A stretch of 64,000 bases of DNA from Roseivirga pacifica (GTDB taxonomy: Bacteria; Bacteroidota; Bacteroidia; Cytophagales; Cyclobacteriaceae). Positions 52,268 through 60,462 of the stretch are shown here, piece after piece. A program made the translations under genes and the position numbers. A model generated the notes under the pieces. It was not told the DNA's origin, searched no databases, and saw nothing but the letters and a program-made list of their open reading frames with translations. Within the stretch, counting starts at the first letter, position 1, and each line of letters begins with the position of its first letter. Location: positions 503,501 to 567,500 of the forward strand of contig NZ_FOIR01000001.1 in the NCBI RefSeq assembly GCF_900111145.1, read 5' to 3'.

Positions 52268-53514
52268 TCTGTTAACATTTGGTTTTGTTCTAAGCAATCG
52301 CAAAGCTCTGAGTACACCATTTTTAAGTTGGCATGCTCGTAGTTGGCTTCAAGCGTGTTTAAAATTCGGGTTGAAAGCGACCCTTCATCCAGCAGCAGTT
52401 CAATTTGCTGTTTCCATGGCGCTATTTCGTTGCCATAGACTTTCTTAATGCGTTTGTATAAGTACTTCCACACGTCCGTTGCTGTCATTTCTTCTGCCGA
52501 TTTAATGCCTAGCAATTGTAGGTAGTTTGCATCATCAATCACGCTGTGTTCGCCATGCTTAATTACTTGGCGAAAAATCTTTGCTAGGCCTTCTGTACTA
52601 GCAGATTGCTGTGCTGCCAAAGGCGCAATCTGTTCTGTTACCAAAAGCTTAATGGCGTGAATAATGAAAGTGGCAATTGCCAAGTCAGCACTTGGGCACT
52701 CTTGAATATCCAGCACACGAATTTCAATGGCGCCTCTGTCAAATCGGGCAATGGCTCCGCGTGAGTTCAGCCATATCGGTTCCAAAACACCTTCTGGATC
52801 GTGCGGCCTTATTGCCTCGGCAATCTGATCGAAAATCTGCGCTTGATAAGCCGCTTCGCTAAAGACTGGTTCAGGAATTACCTGCCCGGTAAGCATGGGC
52901 ACAGCCTTTTGGTTGCTGCGATAAAAGTCTAGTCGCTTGTCCCAAAAGCCGGTGTCTTTACCGTCCAAAATGGCAGAACTGGCCGCAAGTGCTGGCAAAA
53001 TTGGCAACAGCAAACGTATAGCCGCATGAAGTTTTTCAAACTCGGCATCGTTGGCAAATGGCAAGTTTATGTGCATACTTTGTAGGTTACTCCAGCCATG
53101 GCCCTTGCAATTAAATATGCTATCGTATTTAGCGTAAATCTCTGCATTGTCGTGTGGCCAGCGCACTGTTTCTGTTTCGGGGTTCATCCATGGGTGCGCA
53201 GCAGTTGGCATCAGCTTGGCGTTAAAGTCGGCTAAAATGGTGTTCATTTGCTGCACTGCTTCCTCAAAATCGGTAGCCAAAGCCAATAAGTCGGCTGTTG
53301 GGTTAGCACACTTAAGCTCAATTACATGCAGGGCCAACTCGTTGGACCACGTAACATTGCCAAAGGTCACATCATTGGTTATTTCTCCGGCCAAAGAGGC
53401 TAACACCTGATCTGCAATGGGCATTACATCAAGTGTATCTTTGTCCACAATCATGTATTCCAGCTCTATTCCGAATGCTTGGAACAGTTGCAGGCGGCTA
53501 TTTTCCGTTTTCAT
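52246..53514 (-). CDS. Glutamate-cysteine ligase-like (GCS2) carboxylate-amine ligase
   Basis: A 422-residue ligase. FGIELEYMIVD (13-23) holds the glutamate/metal E-x-E, HAHPWMNPETET-type segments continue the GCS2 domain, and SRGAIARFDRGAIEIRVLDIQECPSADLAIA is its conserved C-terminal core. GCS2 proteins join carboxylates to amines by a phosphate intermediate, typically Glu with Cys; several act outside glutathione synthesis. The stop overlaps the next start, and the start overlaps the RimK-like gene's stop by four bases. Its partner in this operon suggests it forms part of a peptide. Confidence 0.85.
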   Translation of the reverse strand: MKTENSRLQLFQAFGIELEYMIVDKDTLDVMPIADQVLASLAGEITNDVTFGNVTWSNELALHVIELKCANPTADLLALATDFEEAVQQMNTILADFNAKLMPTAAHPWMNPETETVRWPHDNAEIYAKYDSIFNCKGHGWSNLQSMHINLPFANDAEFEKLHAAIRLLLPILPALAASSAILDGKDTGFWDKRLDFYRSNQKAVPMLTGQVIPEPVFSEAAYQAQIFDQIAEAIRPHDPEGVLEPIWLNSRGAIARFDRGAIEIRVLDIQECPSADLAIATFIIHAIKLLVTEQIAPLAAQQSASTEGLAKIFRQVIKHGEHSVIDDANYLQLLGIKSAEEMTATDVWKYLYKRIKKVYGNEIAPWKQQIELLLDEGSLSTRILNTLEANYEHANLKMVYSELCDCLEQNQMLTECLEEAF

Positions 53515-54962
53515 TGTTTTGTTTTAACTCGCTCCATCATGGTTTCCATTATGGTTTCGTAGAGTCTATTCTTTAATATTTTGTCTTCAATTCCAGCATC
53601 GAGGTTTGGGTTATCGTTCACCTCAATCACGTAGAATTTTTTGTTTACTTCTTTAATGTCTACTCCGTAAAGCCCGTTTCCAATCAGTTTAGTGGCCTTT
53701 AGGGCAGTAGTAATCAGTGCTTTTGGCACATCGGCAATGGCATAGGTTTCGCTTTTTCCTTCGTACACTTTGCCGGTTTTCTTCCAATCGATGATTTGCC
53801 AGTGATTGCGCGCCATAAAGTATTTACACACATAAAATGGCTGGCCGTTGAAAATTCCCACGCGCCAATCGAATGGCGTTGGCATAAATTCTTGGGCTAT
53901 TAACAACTCCGAGCCTTTGAAAAACCCTTTGAGCAGCTCATTCAATTCTTCTTCATTCTGAACCTTTTTTACGCCTTTAGAAAAGGCGCCATCTGGTTCT
54001 TTCAGAATAAAAGGAAAACCAATTTTTTCTACCGCGGCCATCGGGTTCTCTTTCGATACTATGGCTCCTTTTGGGGTAAGAATTCCATGGCTCCTCATCA
54101 ATTCATTAAGGTACACCTTGTTGGTGCAGCGCATAATGGACTGTGGGTCGTCAATCACTACCAAGCCTTCGGCCTGGGCTTTCTTTGCCAAGCGAAAGGT
54201 GTGGTTGTTTACGTTGGTGGTTTCGCGAATAAACAGCGCATCGTATTGCGTTATTTTGGCGTAATCGTTCTTGGTAATCAGTTCGGTGTTAAAGCCAACA
54301 TCTTCTGCCGCTTTGATGAATTTTTGCAAAGCTTTGGCGTTCGATGGTGGGTTCGGATCGTCCGGGTTTACCAAAATGGCCAAGTCAAACTTCCTTCTCT
54401 GATGGTTCTTTCTCACCACCTTTTTATGGCTTAAAAACAAGCCCAAAAAGTGCTGTAGCTTTTGGCGCTCTTCAGTCACCAGATCGTAAATGTTAAGTGG
54501 CTTTAAACCATCTAACACCCATTTATCTTGCTTTACAAACACCACCTTAAGAATTGGCGACTGAAACAAATTGAACAATAGCGTACCTACTGCGGCTAGA
54601 GAAGGGTTATCTGTATAACCAAAGTATACTTTAAACTCCAATCGGCTACCGAACTTAGAGTTCAGGCATTTTTGAATCGCGTTGTCAAAGTCTTGCGCAT
54701 CATCCTTGATCATGCTCGGAAAGCGGAAATCTTGAATGGTGGCAACCTCTGGCAATACTTTGTGGCCACGGGCTTCGGCCAGCAGCGATACATAGTAGCC
54801 AACGCTTTGGTACTGGTACGATTTGCACAGGTTAATTACTTTGGTGTGTTTGCCAAGCTGCCCTGCTGTATTCGACAGGTATTCATGTGCCGACACCAAG
54901 TCGGTATTTGGTATATCGAACTGCCATTTCTCAGGCTTTTCCAGTACGATTATTTTGTTCAT
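53511..54962 (-). CDS. RimK-like ATP-grasp ligase with RLAN domain
   Basis: A 483-residue ligase. Residues 1-200 match the RLAN (RimK-like ATP-grasp N-terminal) type. The ATP-grasp core spans about 215-475: VNELMRSHGILTPKGA-like segment, KEPDGAFSKGVKKV (ATP lid), EFMPTPFDWRVGIFNG and the metal-binding YVIEVNDNPNLDAG. It forms amide bonds, likely adding an amino acid (often Glu) to a peptide or protein. Starts and stops overlap as ATGA with the genes either side, showing tight coupling with the C39-like peptidase and GCS2. Confidence 0.88.
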   Translation of the reverse strand: MNKIIVLEKPEKWQFDIPNTDLVSAHEYLSNTAGQLGKHTKVINLCKSYQYQSVGYYVSLLAEARGHKVLPEVATIQDFRFPSMIKDDAQDFDNAIQKCLNSKFGSRLEFKVYFGYTDNPSLAAVGTLLFNLFQSPILKVVFVKQDKWVLDGLKPLNIYDLVTEERQKLQHFLGLFLSHKKVVRKNHQRRKFDLAILVNPDDPNPPSNAKALQKFIKAAEDVGFNTELITKNDYAKITQYDALFIRETTNVNNHTFRLAKKAQAEGLVVIDDPQSIMRCTNKVYLNELMRSHGILTPKGAIVSKENPMAAVEKIGFPFILKEPDGAFSKGVKKVQNEEELNELLKGFFKGSELLIAQEFMPTPFDWRVGIFNGQPFYVCKYFMARNHWQIIDWKKTGKVYEGKSETYAIADVPKALITTALKATKLIGNGLYGVDIKEVNKKFYVIEVNDNPNLDAGIEDKILKNRLYETIMETMMERVKTKQ

Positions 54963-55678
54963 TGTTTAGGTTTTATCACCAGTAGGTTGGCATCGTAGGT
55001 TACCATACCCAGCATGATGGAGTTGATTAATCGGTGAATATCTACTTCGTAATGATGGCCCTCACCCGTTGGGTTGTTCTTTAACGGATCGGCAATTGAG
55101 ACGGTACTCTCATCGAGAGAGATACCGTCCAATACCACAAAGTGCCCTACCGGAGCGCCTCGCAAGTCATCATACTCCACTTTAAAATCCCCAATCTCGC
55201 GAGGGCTGCCGTATAGGTAGGTGGCACTTAGGCCTGTTAAGATGGGCTGGTGCGATAGCAAGTGCTGTTTAAGCAAATCGGGGGTTAAGTCTTGAAACTT
55301 AATTTTTCCGCCCAAGCGCAAAAACTTTTGATAAGCCGTAGAAGCGAACCTAATCTTTCGCTGCGGCTTATAGTGGCACTGCATGGCCAGTTTGTTTACC
55401 AAATCGGTATCTGGGTCTTCGAACCATGAAGGATCGAAAATTTGCAGATTGTAAGTGTAAATGGTAGCCTCGTAACCGCGCTTTAGCGCATGGTTAGCAA
55501 GGTTCACGGCCAATGTTCCTCCCGATTTCAACTGCTTTACTTTGGCAATCACTTCGTTTAACTGAATACCATCGTTGTAATACTCGTAAACAGCCTGCAA
55601 ACAAGTGGGGCCACAAGTAAAGTCGTTGGGCTGAGCCAACATATTTATATCGAGTGTAACCTTATCGGAAACCAGCAT
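54959..55678 (-). CDS. C39-like cysteine peptidase family protein
   Basis: A 239-residue protein with NDFTCGPTCLQAVYEYY (catalytic Cys22 next to Gly-Pro), GHFVVLDGI (His) and VSIADPLKNNP (Asp), the order Cys-His-Asp of peptidase family C39. It has no transporter domains, unlike bacteriocin processors. As the first gene of the operon it may trim a peptide that the two ligases then extend, or cut their product. Its start is 49 bases from the divergent ECF sigma gene. Confidence 0.85.
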   Translation of the reverse strand: MLVSDKVTLDINMLAQPNDFTCGPTCLQAVYEYYNDGIQLNEVIAKVKQLKSGGTLAVNLANHALKRGYEATIYTYNLQIFDPSWFEDPDTDLVNKLAMQCHYKPQRKIRFASTAYQKFLRLGGKIKFQDLTPDLLKQHLLSHQPILTGLSATYLYGSPREIGDFKVEYDDLRGAPVGHFVVLDGISLDESTVSIADPLKNNPTGEGHHYEVDIHRLINSIMLGMVTYDANLLVIKPKQ

Positions 55679-55727
55679 CTTCTTTATACATTAGTGCTGA
55701 TTAGACGCAGGTTTTGCAAAAAGTCAC

Positions 55728-56324
55728 ATGGCAGAAGAAAATATTTTTAGTGGACTGAAAACTAGCAGTTTGAGTGACGAGGAATTGATTCAATTCATTC
55801 AGAATGGTGGCCCTGAACGCTATTTTTCCGTTCTGGCCGATAGGCACCAAGCTTATGTACTGAGAAAATGTAAAGGCTTTGTGAAGAGCGATGATGAGGC
55901 TGAAGACTTATCGCAAGAGGTATTTATTAAGGTGTTTATGCAGCTTAAATCGTTCCGGAGCGAAGCCAAATTCAAAACTTGGCTATACACAATCATTTAT
56001 CACACCTGCCTAGATTATTTGCGCAAAAGGAAGAAAAGTACGCACGATATTATCTCGGAAAAGCTAGCGGAAGAAATTGCCGAAGTAATAGATACCGATG
56101 AGGTGGATCAGGAGTTATTGCTACAAGCACTAGAGCAGCTTTTGGAAAAAATCACCCCAGAAGAAAAGCTTTTACTTATGCTGAAGTATAAGGAGAAGCA
56201 GCCGTTGCAGGCCATTGTAGCTACACTCAAGCTTTCTGAAAGTGCCGTAAAAATGAGACTAAAAAGAGCTAAGGAAAAGGTGAATAAGCTCTATAATGCA
56301 CAGCAAAAATTGAGTGAGGGTTAA
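55728..56324 (+). CDS. ECF RNA polymerase sigma factor
   Basis: A 198-residue sigma of the RpoE type. Region 2 is VLRKCKGFVKSDDEAEDLSQEVFIKVFM (about 42-70) and region 4 is LEKITPEEKLLLMLKYKEKQPLQAIVATLKLSESAVKMRLKRAKEKV (about 140-185). No anti-sigma gene adjoins it. It diverges from the amidoligase operon with 49 bases between them; regulation of that operon by this sigma is possible. The C-terminal tail is short and basic. Confidence 0.85.
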   Translation: MAEENIFSGLKTSSLSDEELIQFIQNGGPERYFSVLADRHQAYVLRKCKGFVKSDDEAEDLSQEVFIKVFMQLKSFRSEAKFKTWLYTIIYHTCLDYLRKRKKSTHDIISEKLAEEIAEVIDTDEVDQELLLQALEQLLEKITPEEKLLLMLKYKEKQPLQAIVATLKLSESAVKMRLKRAKEKVNKLYNAQQKLSEG

Positions 56325-56339
56325 TTCTTATTTGACAAA

Positions 56340-57017
56340 TCAGCTCACCCCTTCAACCACCACTACAAACTCGCCTTTTACACCTTTTTCGGTAAAGTAG
56401 GTAATCAGTTCGGACAGAGTACCACGAGCAGTTTCTTCGAACATTTTCGTTAACTCCCGAGACACGGAAGCTTGGCGATCGCCTAAGAATTCTTTCAACT
56501 GTTCTAGGCACTTTATCAGCCGGTGAGGCGATTCGTACAAAATGATGGTACGCTCTTCTTCAGCAAGTTTTTTCAGTCGCGTTTGGCGGCCTTTTTTGTG
56601 GGGTAGAAAACCTTCGAACACAAACTTATCGGCTGGTAGACCAGAGTTGACCAATGCCGGAACAAAAGCGGTTGCTCCCGGTAAACAGTTCACCTCAAGT
56701 CCGGCCGCTATGGCTTCTCTTACCAATAGAAAACCTGGGTCGGAAATGGCCGGAGTACCTGCATCGCTTACCAGTGCGAAGGTTTCGCCATTTTGCATGC
56801 GGCTAACGAGCTGCTCTACCGCCTTGTGTTCATTATGAATATGATAACTCTGCAGCGGCTTAGAAATAGCCAAATGCTTTAGCAGCTTGCCAGAAGTTCT
56901 GGTGTCTTCAGCCAGTACTACATCAACCTCCTTTAGCACCTTAATGGCGCGCAAAGTGATGTCATCTAAATTGCCAATGGGAGTTGGCACCAGGTAAAGG
57001 TTAACTTCTTGAGGCAT
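56340..57017 (-). CDS. rsmI: 16S rRNA 2'-O-ribose methyltransferase (C1402)
   Basis: A 225-residue SAM-dependent methyltransferase of the RsmI family. The SAM-binding TPIGNLDDITLRAI (near 11), EDTRTSG, SDAGTPAISDPGFLLVREA (near 84) and PGATAFVPAL segments are intact. It methylates C1402 of 16S rRNA. The start codon shares its first base with the stop of the PCD gene (TAATG). Confidence 0.94.
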   Translation of the reverse strand: MPQEVNLYLVPTPIGNLDDITLRAIKVLKEVDVVLAEDTRTSGKLLKHLAISKPLQSYHIHNEHKAVEQLVSRMQNGETFALVSDAGTPAISDPGFLLVREAIAAGLEVNCLPGATAFVPALVNSGLPADKFVFEGFLPHKKGRQTRLKKLAEEERTIILYESPHRLIKCLEQLKEFLGDRQASVSRELTKMFEETARGTLSELITYFTEKGVKGEFVVVVEGVS

Positions 57018-57247
57018 TAGGCCAGTGAATCTATGATTTCGGCCAATTTACGATCTTTCTCTGTTACGGTGTTGCCAGCATCGTGGGTAGTTAGCTCAAA
57101 GCTTACCGTATTCCATACATTCGACCAGTTGGGGTGGTGGTTCATTTTCTCTGCTTCAATGGCCACTTTGGTCATAAAACCAAAGGCCTCTGTAAAGTCT
57201 TTGAACTCGAATGTTTTGGTTAGTTTATTGTCTTTTTCTTGCCACAT
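57017..57247 (-). CDS. Pterin-4a-carbinolamine dehydratase (PCD/DCoH)
   Basis: A 76-residue protein with the active-site motif EKMNHHPNW (33-41). PCD dehydrates 4a-hydroxy-tetrahydropterin formed by aromatic amino-acid hydroxylases. It is shorter than the vertebrate enzyme (104), as are most bacterial forms. It overlaps rsmI by one base and starts one base after the methyltransferase gene upstream. Its hydroxylase partner is not in the window. Confidence 0.85.
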   Translation of the reverse strand: MWQEKDNKLTKTFEFKDFTEAFGFMTKVAIEAEKMNHHPNWSNVWNTVSFELTTHDAGNTVTEKDRKLAEIIDSLA

Positions 57248-57248
57248 A

Positions 57249-57938
57249 CTACTTCTTTTTTGCGGTAATAATGTACTGAAATTCTAAGCTCTTGGTATCA
57301 ATGTCAATCGATCGGAATCCAGCCTTTCTCAGGTCTCGCCTTACATCTTCCGGCTTACCCTTAAACTGATCTGACGGACCAACAGGAATTTCGCCCAACT
57401 TAAAGTCTACCAATACAAACAAGCCACCTGGCTTTATACCTTCTAACAAGCGTGGCAGGTACTTCTGTTGGTTTGGCAGAAAATGATAGGTATTCACTAA
57501 AAGAGCCGCATCTACTTCCTGAGGCAATAGGTTTGGCACGTCTGGTGGGGTCAACCTTGCTTCTATGTTATTTGCCCAATCGCCCACTATGCGCTTTTGG
57601 CTTTCAATGTATTCTAAAGCATTGGGATCAATATCGAGTGCTATTACCTTCTCGGCATTTTTTGCCATTTTAAAGGTAAAGTAACCCGACCCTGCCCCAA
57701 TATCGGCAATGGTTTTACCTTCCAAATTACCCAATACATCCAGCACTAGGTTTGGGTTTTGCCAGTCAGTTCGTTCCTCGTCTTCCTTAAGCGGGCTTTG
57801 GCCCGGAACAGTTCTTATTTCTATTTCAGAAGGAGCAACAACCTCTTCTTTGGGCTGTTCTATTTCGGTAGACTTTTCTTCTTTAGCCGATTGGCAGCCT
57901 AAAATAAGGAGCGATAATATGAACAGCCTGAGTTTCAT
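57249..57938 (-). CDS. Exported lipoprotein with class I SAM methyltransferase fold
   Basis: A 229-residue protein with a lipobox signal ([10 protein letters not shown], Cys15) and a Glu/Lys-rich linker, then a class I methyltransferase fold: [21 protein letters not shown] (motif I) and VIALDID (motif II), [13 protein letters not shown] and VLVDFK. SAM is not expected in the periplasm, so either this is a non-catalytic or differently used fold, or the signal is not cleaved for export. It is in an operon with DUF493, PCD and rsmI; overlap of a single base with the DUF493 gene. Confidence 0.8.
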   Translation of the reverse strand: MKLRLFILSLLILGCQSAKEEKSTEIEQPKEEVVAPSEIEIRTVPGQSPLKEDEERTDWQNPNLVLDVLGNLEGKTIADIGAGSGYFTFKMAKNAEKVIALDIDPNALEYIESQKRIVGDWANNIEARLTPPDVPNLLPQEVDAALLVNTYHFLPNQQKYLPRLLEGIKPGGLFVLVDFKLGEIPVGPSDQFKGKPEDVRRDLRKAGFRSIDIDTKSLEFQYIITAKKK

Positions 57939-58201
57939 TAAAGCGCAATTAGCCCTTCAATTTTGTGTGCTTCTTTATAAATGTCAATAATTCTTTCGGA
58001 ATTTGGCATCATAACCTGAGCTGTTACACTTACATATTTGCCTTTGCTCGATGGTTTGAACTTTAGCTCGGTGTTTGAGAACAGCGCTTCAACCTGCGGC
58101 CTTTTGTCTTCAGTAACAATAAATTTGAACATGTATAAAGCCGGAAAGTCCATTGTGACATCCAGCTTTTCCTTAAAATCATCGGTGGTAAACTTGCTCA
58201 T
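57938..58201 (-). CDS. DUF493 family protein (YbeD-like)
   Basis: An 87-residue ACT-like alpha/beta protein starting MSKFTTDDFKEKLDVTMDFP. The ending GKYVSVTAQVMMPNSERIIDIYKEAHKI is typical of DUF493 (YbeD/UPF0250). YbeD-like proteins are thought to bind small molecules as homodimers. I use the ATG at 58201 rather than the TTG at 58216. It is the first gene of the four-gene run ending with rsmI. Confidence 0.8.
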   Translation of the reverse strand: MSKFTTDDFKEKLDVTMDFPALYMFKFIVTEDKRPQVEALFSNTELKFKPSSKGKYVSVTAQVMMPNSERIIDIYKEAHKIEGLIAL

Positions 58202-58269
58202 GCTGATAGAACACAAATAAGAAAAGAAAAGTTACGCAAAAAAAATCGGCCCGAAGGCCGATTGATATC

Positions 58270-60381
58270 TTAGTAGAATTTGTATCGTTGGTCTTCCACA
58301 TCCACTTTGTCAATTACCGAGTTTTGGAGTTTTCCTGCGGCAGTTGCGGCTTGTGAATTTATCAGCTGATTTTCGTAGCTGGTATAGTCGCCAATTTCGG
58401 CTGCTGTAGATTTCGATTTAAGAATAACTACAACCACTCCTTTTTCATCCACTATATGTGGCGCTGTTTTGTCGCCTGGGTTTTGCAAGGCAAAAGCAGC
58501 ACCAATAGCTTCTGGAGAATCGCCACCAATTTGGCCAAGTGCCAAATCGCTCATCTTAAGGTTCGGGTTGTTGAAAACCTGCGCCTCAGGACCGTAAGAA
58601 GAAGAGATACCCATTGCATTAACATCGCCAGAGGCAGCTGCTAATTTAGACTTAATGAAATCAGCTTTCTTCTCGTTTCTAATAATACCTTCAATTTCAG
58701 ATCTAGCAGACTCGAAAGATCTCAACCCTTCTGGCGTTCTGTTAGCATAAACAGCTACAACGTACTGATCTTCCAATTCGAACTCTTTTACATCACCCAT
58801 TTCAGCCTCGCCATACAACCAAGAAACTACTTGACGCGCGTTGGTCAACTGACCGATTGAAGTAGCCGCATTTGAAATACCAGTGCCAGAGAATACTGAG
58901 TAACCTTGCTCACCAGCTTTGCTGTTGAACTCATCAGGACCGTAAGCAGAAGCAGCAAATTCTGCAGCTTGCAAGTATACTTGGTTAGTAGTTTCGAAAG
59001 AAGGTGCCATTTCAATGATAACCTGAGCCACTTTGTAGCGGTTGCTCATTTTAGTTTCGGTTACATTGATAATGTAAATGTTGTTATCGCTTTCAATCAA
59101 CTTGTTTACAACACCTGTTCTTCTTGCAGCGAACAATTCGCTTTCAATATTCTGAATGCTAGACTGGCCTTTTCTAACCCAGCCCATATCGCCACCAGTG
59201 TTGGCAAAAGCACCTTTGCTGTACTGACGTGCCAATTGAGCGAAGTCTGCACCGCCTCTTGCCTGACGCAACACATCGTTGGCAGTCTTTTTAGTTTCAG
59301 ACAGCTGAGCAGGAGTAAGGTTGTTTTTAGGGAATACGATTTGGCTTACTCTAGCAAACTCATTTTCTGAAGGAACAATATCAACCACTTTATGGATAGA
59401 GAAGATACCATTGTTCAAGTCAGGACCAATAATGTCGCCTGCCTTTACAGTTGATAGTTGGCTAGCTACTGCAGTAGGTAGCGCAGTAGGGTCGTAAGTT
59501 GTAAAACCTAAACCTTGCTCTGTTATGCTAATAGCATAAGTTGAATCGTTGTTGTTTTCATCTTCGAAACGCGCCTTGATTTCAGCCATTTGCTGCTGGT
59601 AATCGGCCGTATCGGCAGCAGAAGGAACAACCGGGAAAGTAACGTAGTCAATCGCTCTTGTTTCCTCTACAGTAAATTCGTCTTCATTCGCGCTAAGGTA
59701 GTTTCTAATCTCGCTCTCAGAAACAGCACCGATCTGGTCGTTGCTAACAGTTGAGAATGGAACGAAAACATAGTCTACATCTATAAAGCCCAGTTCGTTT
59801 TGGTAAGCTCTTTTGGCCTCTTCCAAAGTAGCGTAAGCTGTTTTGGTAATTAGGTTTTGGAACTTGTTCATTCTGCGTTGGCCCATAGCCTGTGCTTCGG
59901 CACTAGCAAAAATGTATTGCTCGTTCGGGTCGAACTCGATGGACTGCAAGTACTGACGAATTGCAGTTGGGTCTGCAGTACCGATTCTCTGCTGGAAGAA
60001 TTGTAAAATGGTTGGAGAAATGTTTTTTCCCTGCACCATATCAACTCTTTCGTTGGTACCGATCTCAAGACCTAGTTGTTCAAGTTTTTGTGTAAATGCA
60101 ATGTCAGAAACCAACTGGTTCCACGCTTGATCGCGTACAAACTGCATAGTTTGATCATTGCTTGTTGTAATTCCGTAATAACGCTTGAGGTTCTCTACTA
60201 GCTGAGCATATTCTTCTTGAGAGATTTCCTCCCCATCAATTTCACCAACATTTCTGGCACCAGCACCAAATAGGTTTTGGTTAGAAGCCAAGTCGGTTAA
60301 TACAAATGCTAGAATTGAAATTCCCACTACGACTACCACGAGTCGTCCCATCTTTTCACGAAGCGTATTGATAATTGCCAT
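58270..60381 (-). CDS. Membrane-anchored SurA/PpiD-like peptidyl-prolyl isomerase chaperone
   Basis: A 703-residue periplasmic chaperone. One N-terminal membrane helix (about 12-32, VVVVVGISILAFVLTDL), a SurA N-terminal helical domain (about 35-220), a PpiC rotamase domain (about 335-440, ARQYSKGAFANTGGDMGWVRKGQ) and a second helical/beta C-terminal region (440-703). It likely helps fold outer-membrane proteins. I use the ATG at 60381; the frame continues to a TTG at 60405. The same genes, in the same order with CNNM and lptC, are seen in many Bacteroidota. Confidence 0.88.
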   Translation of the reverse strand: MAIINTLREKMGRLVVVVVGISILAFVLTDLASNQNLFGAGARNVGEIDGEEISQEEYAQLVENLKRYYGITTSNDQTMQFVRDQAWNQLVSDIAFTQKLEQLGLEIGTNERVDMVQGKNISPTILQFFQQRIGTADPTAIRQYLQSIEFDPNEQYIFASAEAQAMGQRRMNKFQNLITKTAYATLEEAKRAYQNELGFIDVDYVFVPFSTVSNDQIGAVSESEIRNYLSANEDEFTVEETRAIDYVTFPVVPSAADTADYQQQMAEIKARFEDENNNDSTYAISITEQGLGFTTYDPTALPTAVASQLSTVKAGDIIGPDLNNGIFSIHKVVDIVPSENEFARVSQIVFPKNNLTPAQLSETKKTANDVLRQARGGADFAQLARQYSKGAFANTGGDMGWVRKGQSSIQNIESELFAARRTGVVNKLIESDNNIYIINVTETKMSNRYKVAQVIIEMAPSFETTNQVYLQAAEFAASAYGPDEFNSKAGEQGYSVFSGTGISNAATSIGQLTNARQVVSWLYGEAEMGDVKEFELEDQYVVAVYANRTPEGLRSFESARSEIEGIIRNEKKADFIKSKLAAASGDVNAMGISSSYGPEAQVFNNPNLKMSDLALGQIGGDSPEAIGAAFALQNPGDKTAPHIVDEKGVVVVILKSKSTAAEIGDYTSYENQLINSQAATAAGKLQNSVIDKVDVEDQRYKFY

Positions 60382-60462
60382 CGAATCTATTTTAAATAGG
60401 CGCAAACATAACTGAATTATCCTCTAAAGTCAAAGGAAAAATGTGACAAAACAGCCTAAAAA

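Noticed and set aside
51557-53514. Histidine-degradation or glutathione operon
   Set aside because: No hut genes and no glutathione synthetase follow; the GCS2 and amidohydrolase genes are instead coupled to RLAN ATP-grasp and C39-like peptidase.
58906-59370. 154-codon plus-strand frame within the PpiD-like gene
   Set aside because: Antisense to a conserved gene, no motif; typical shadow frame.
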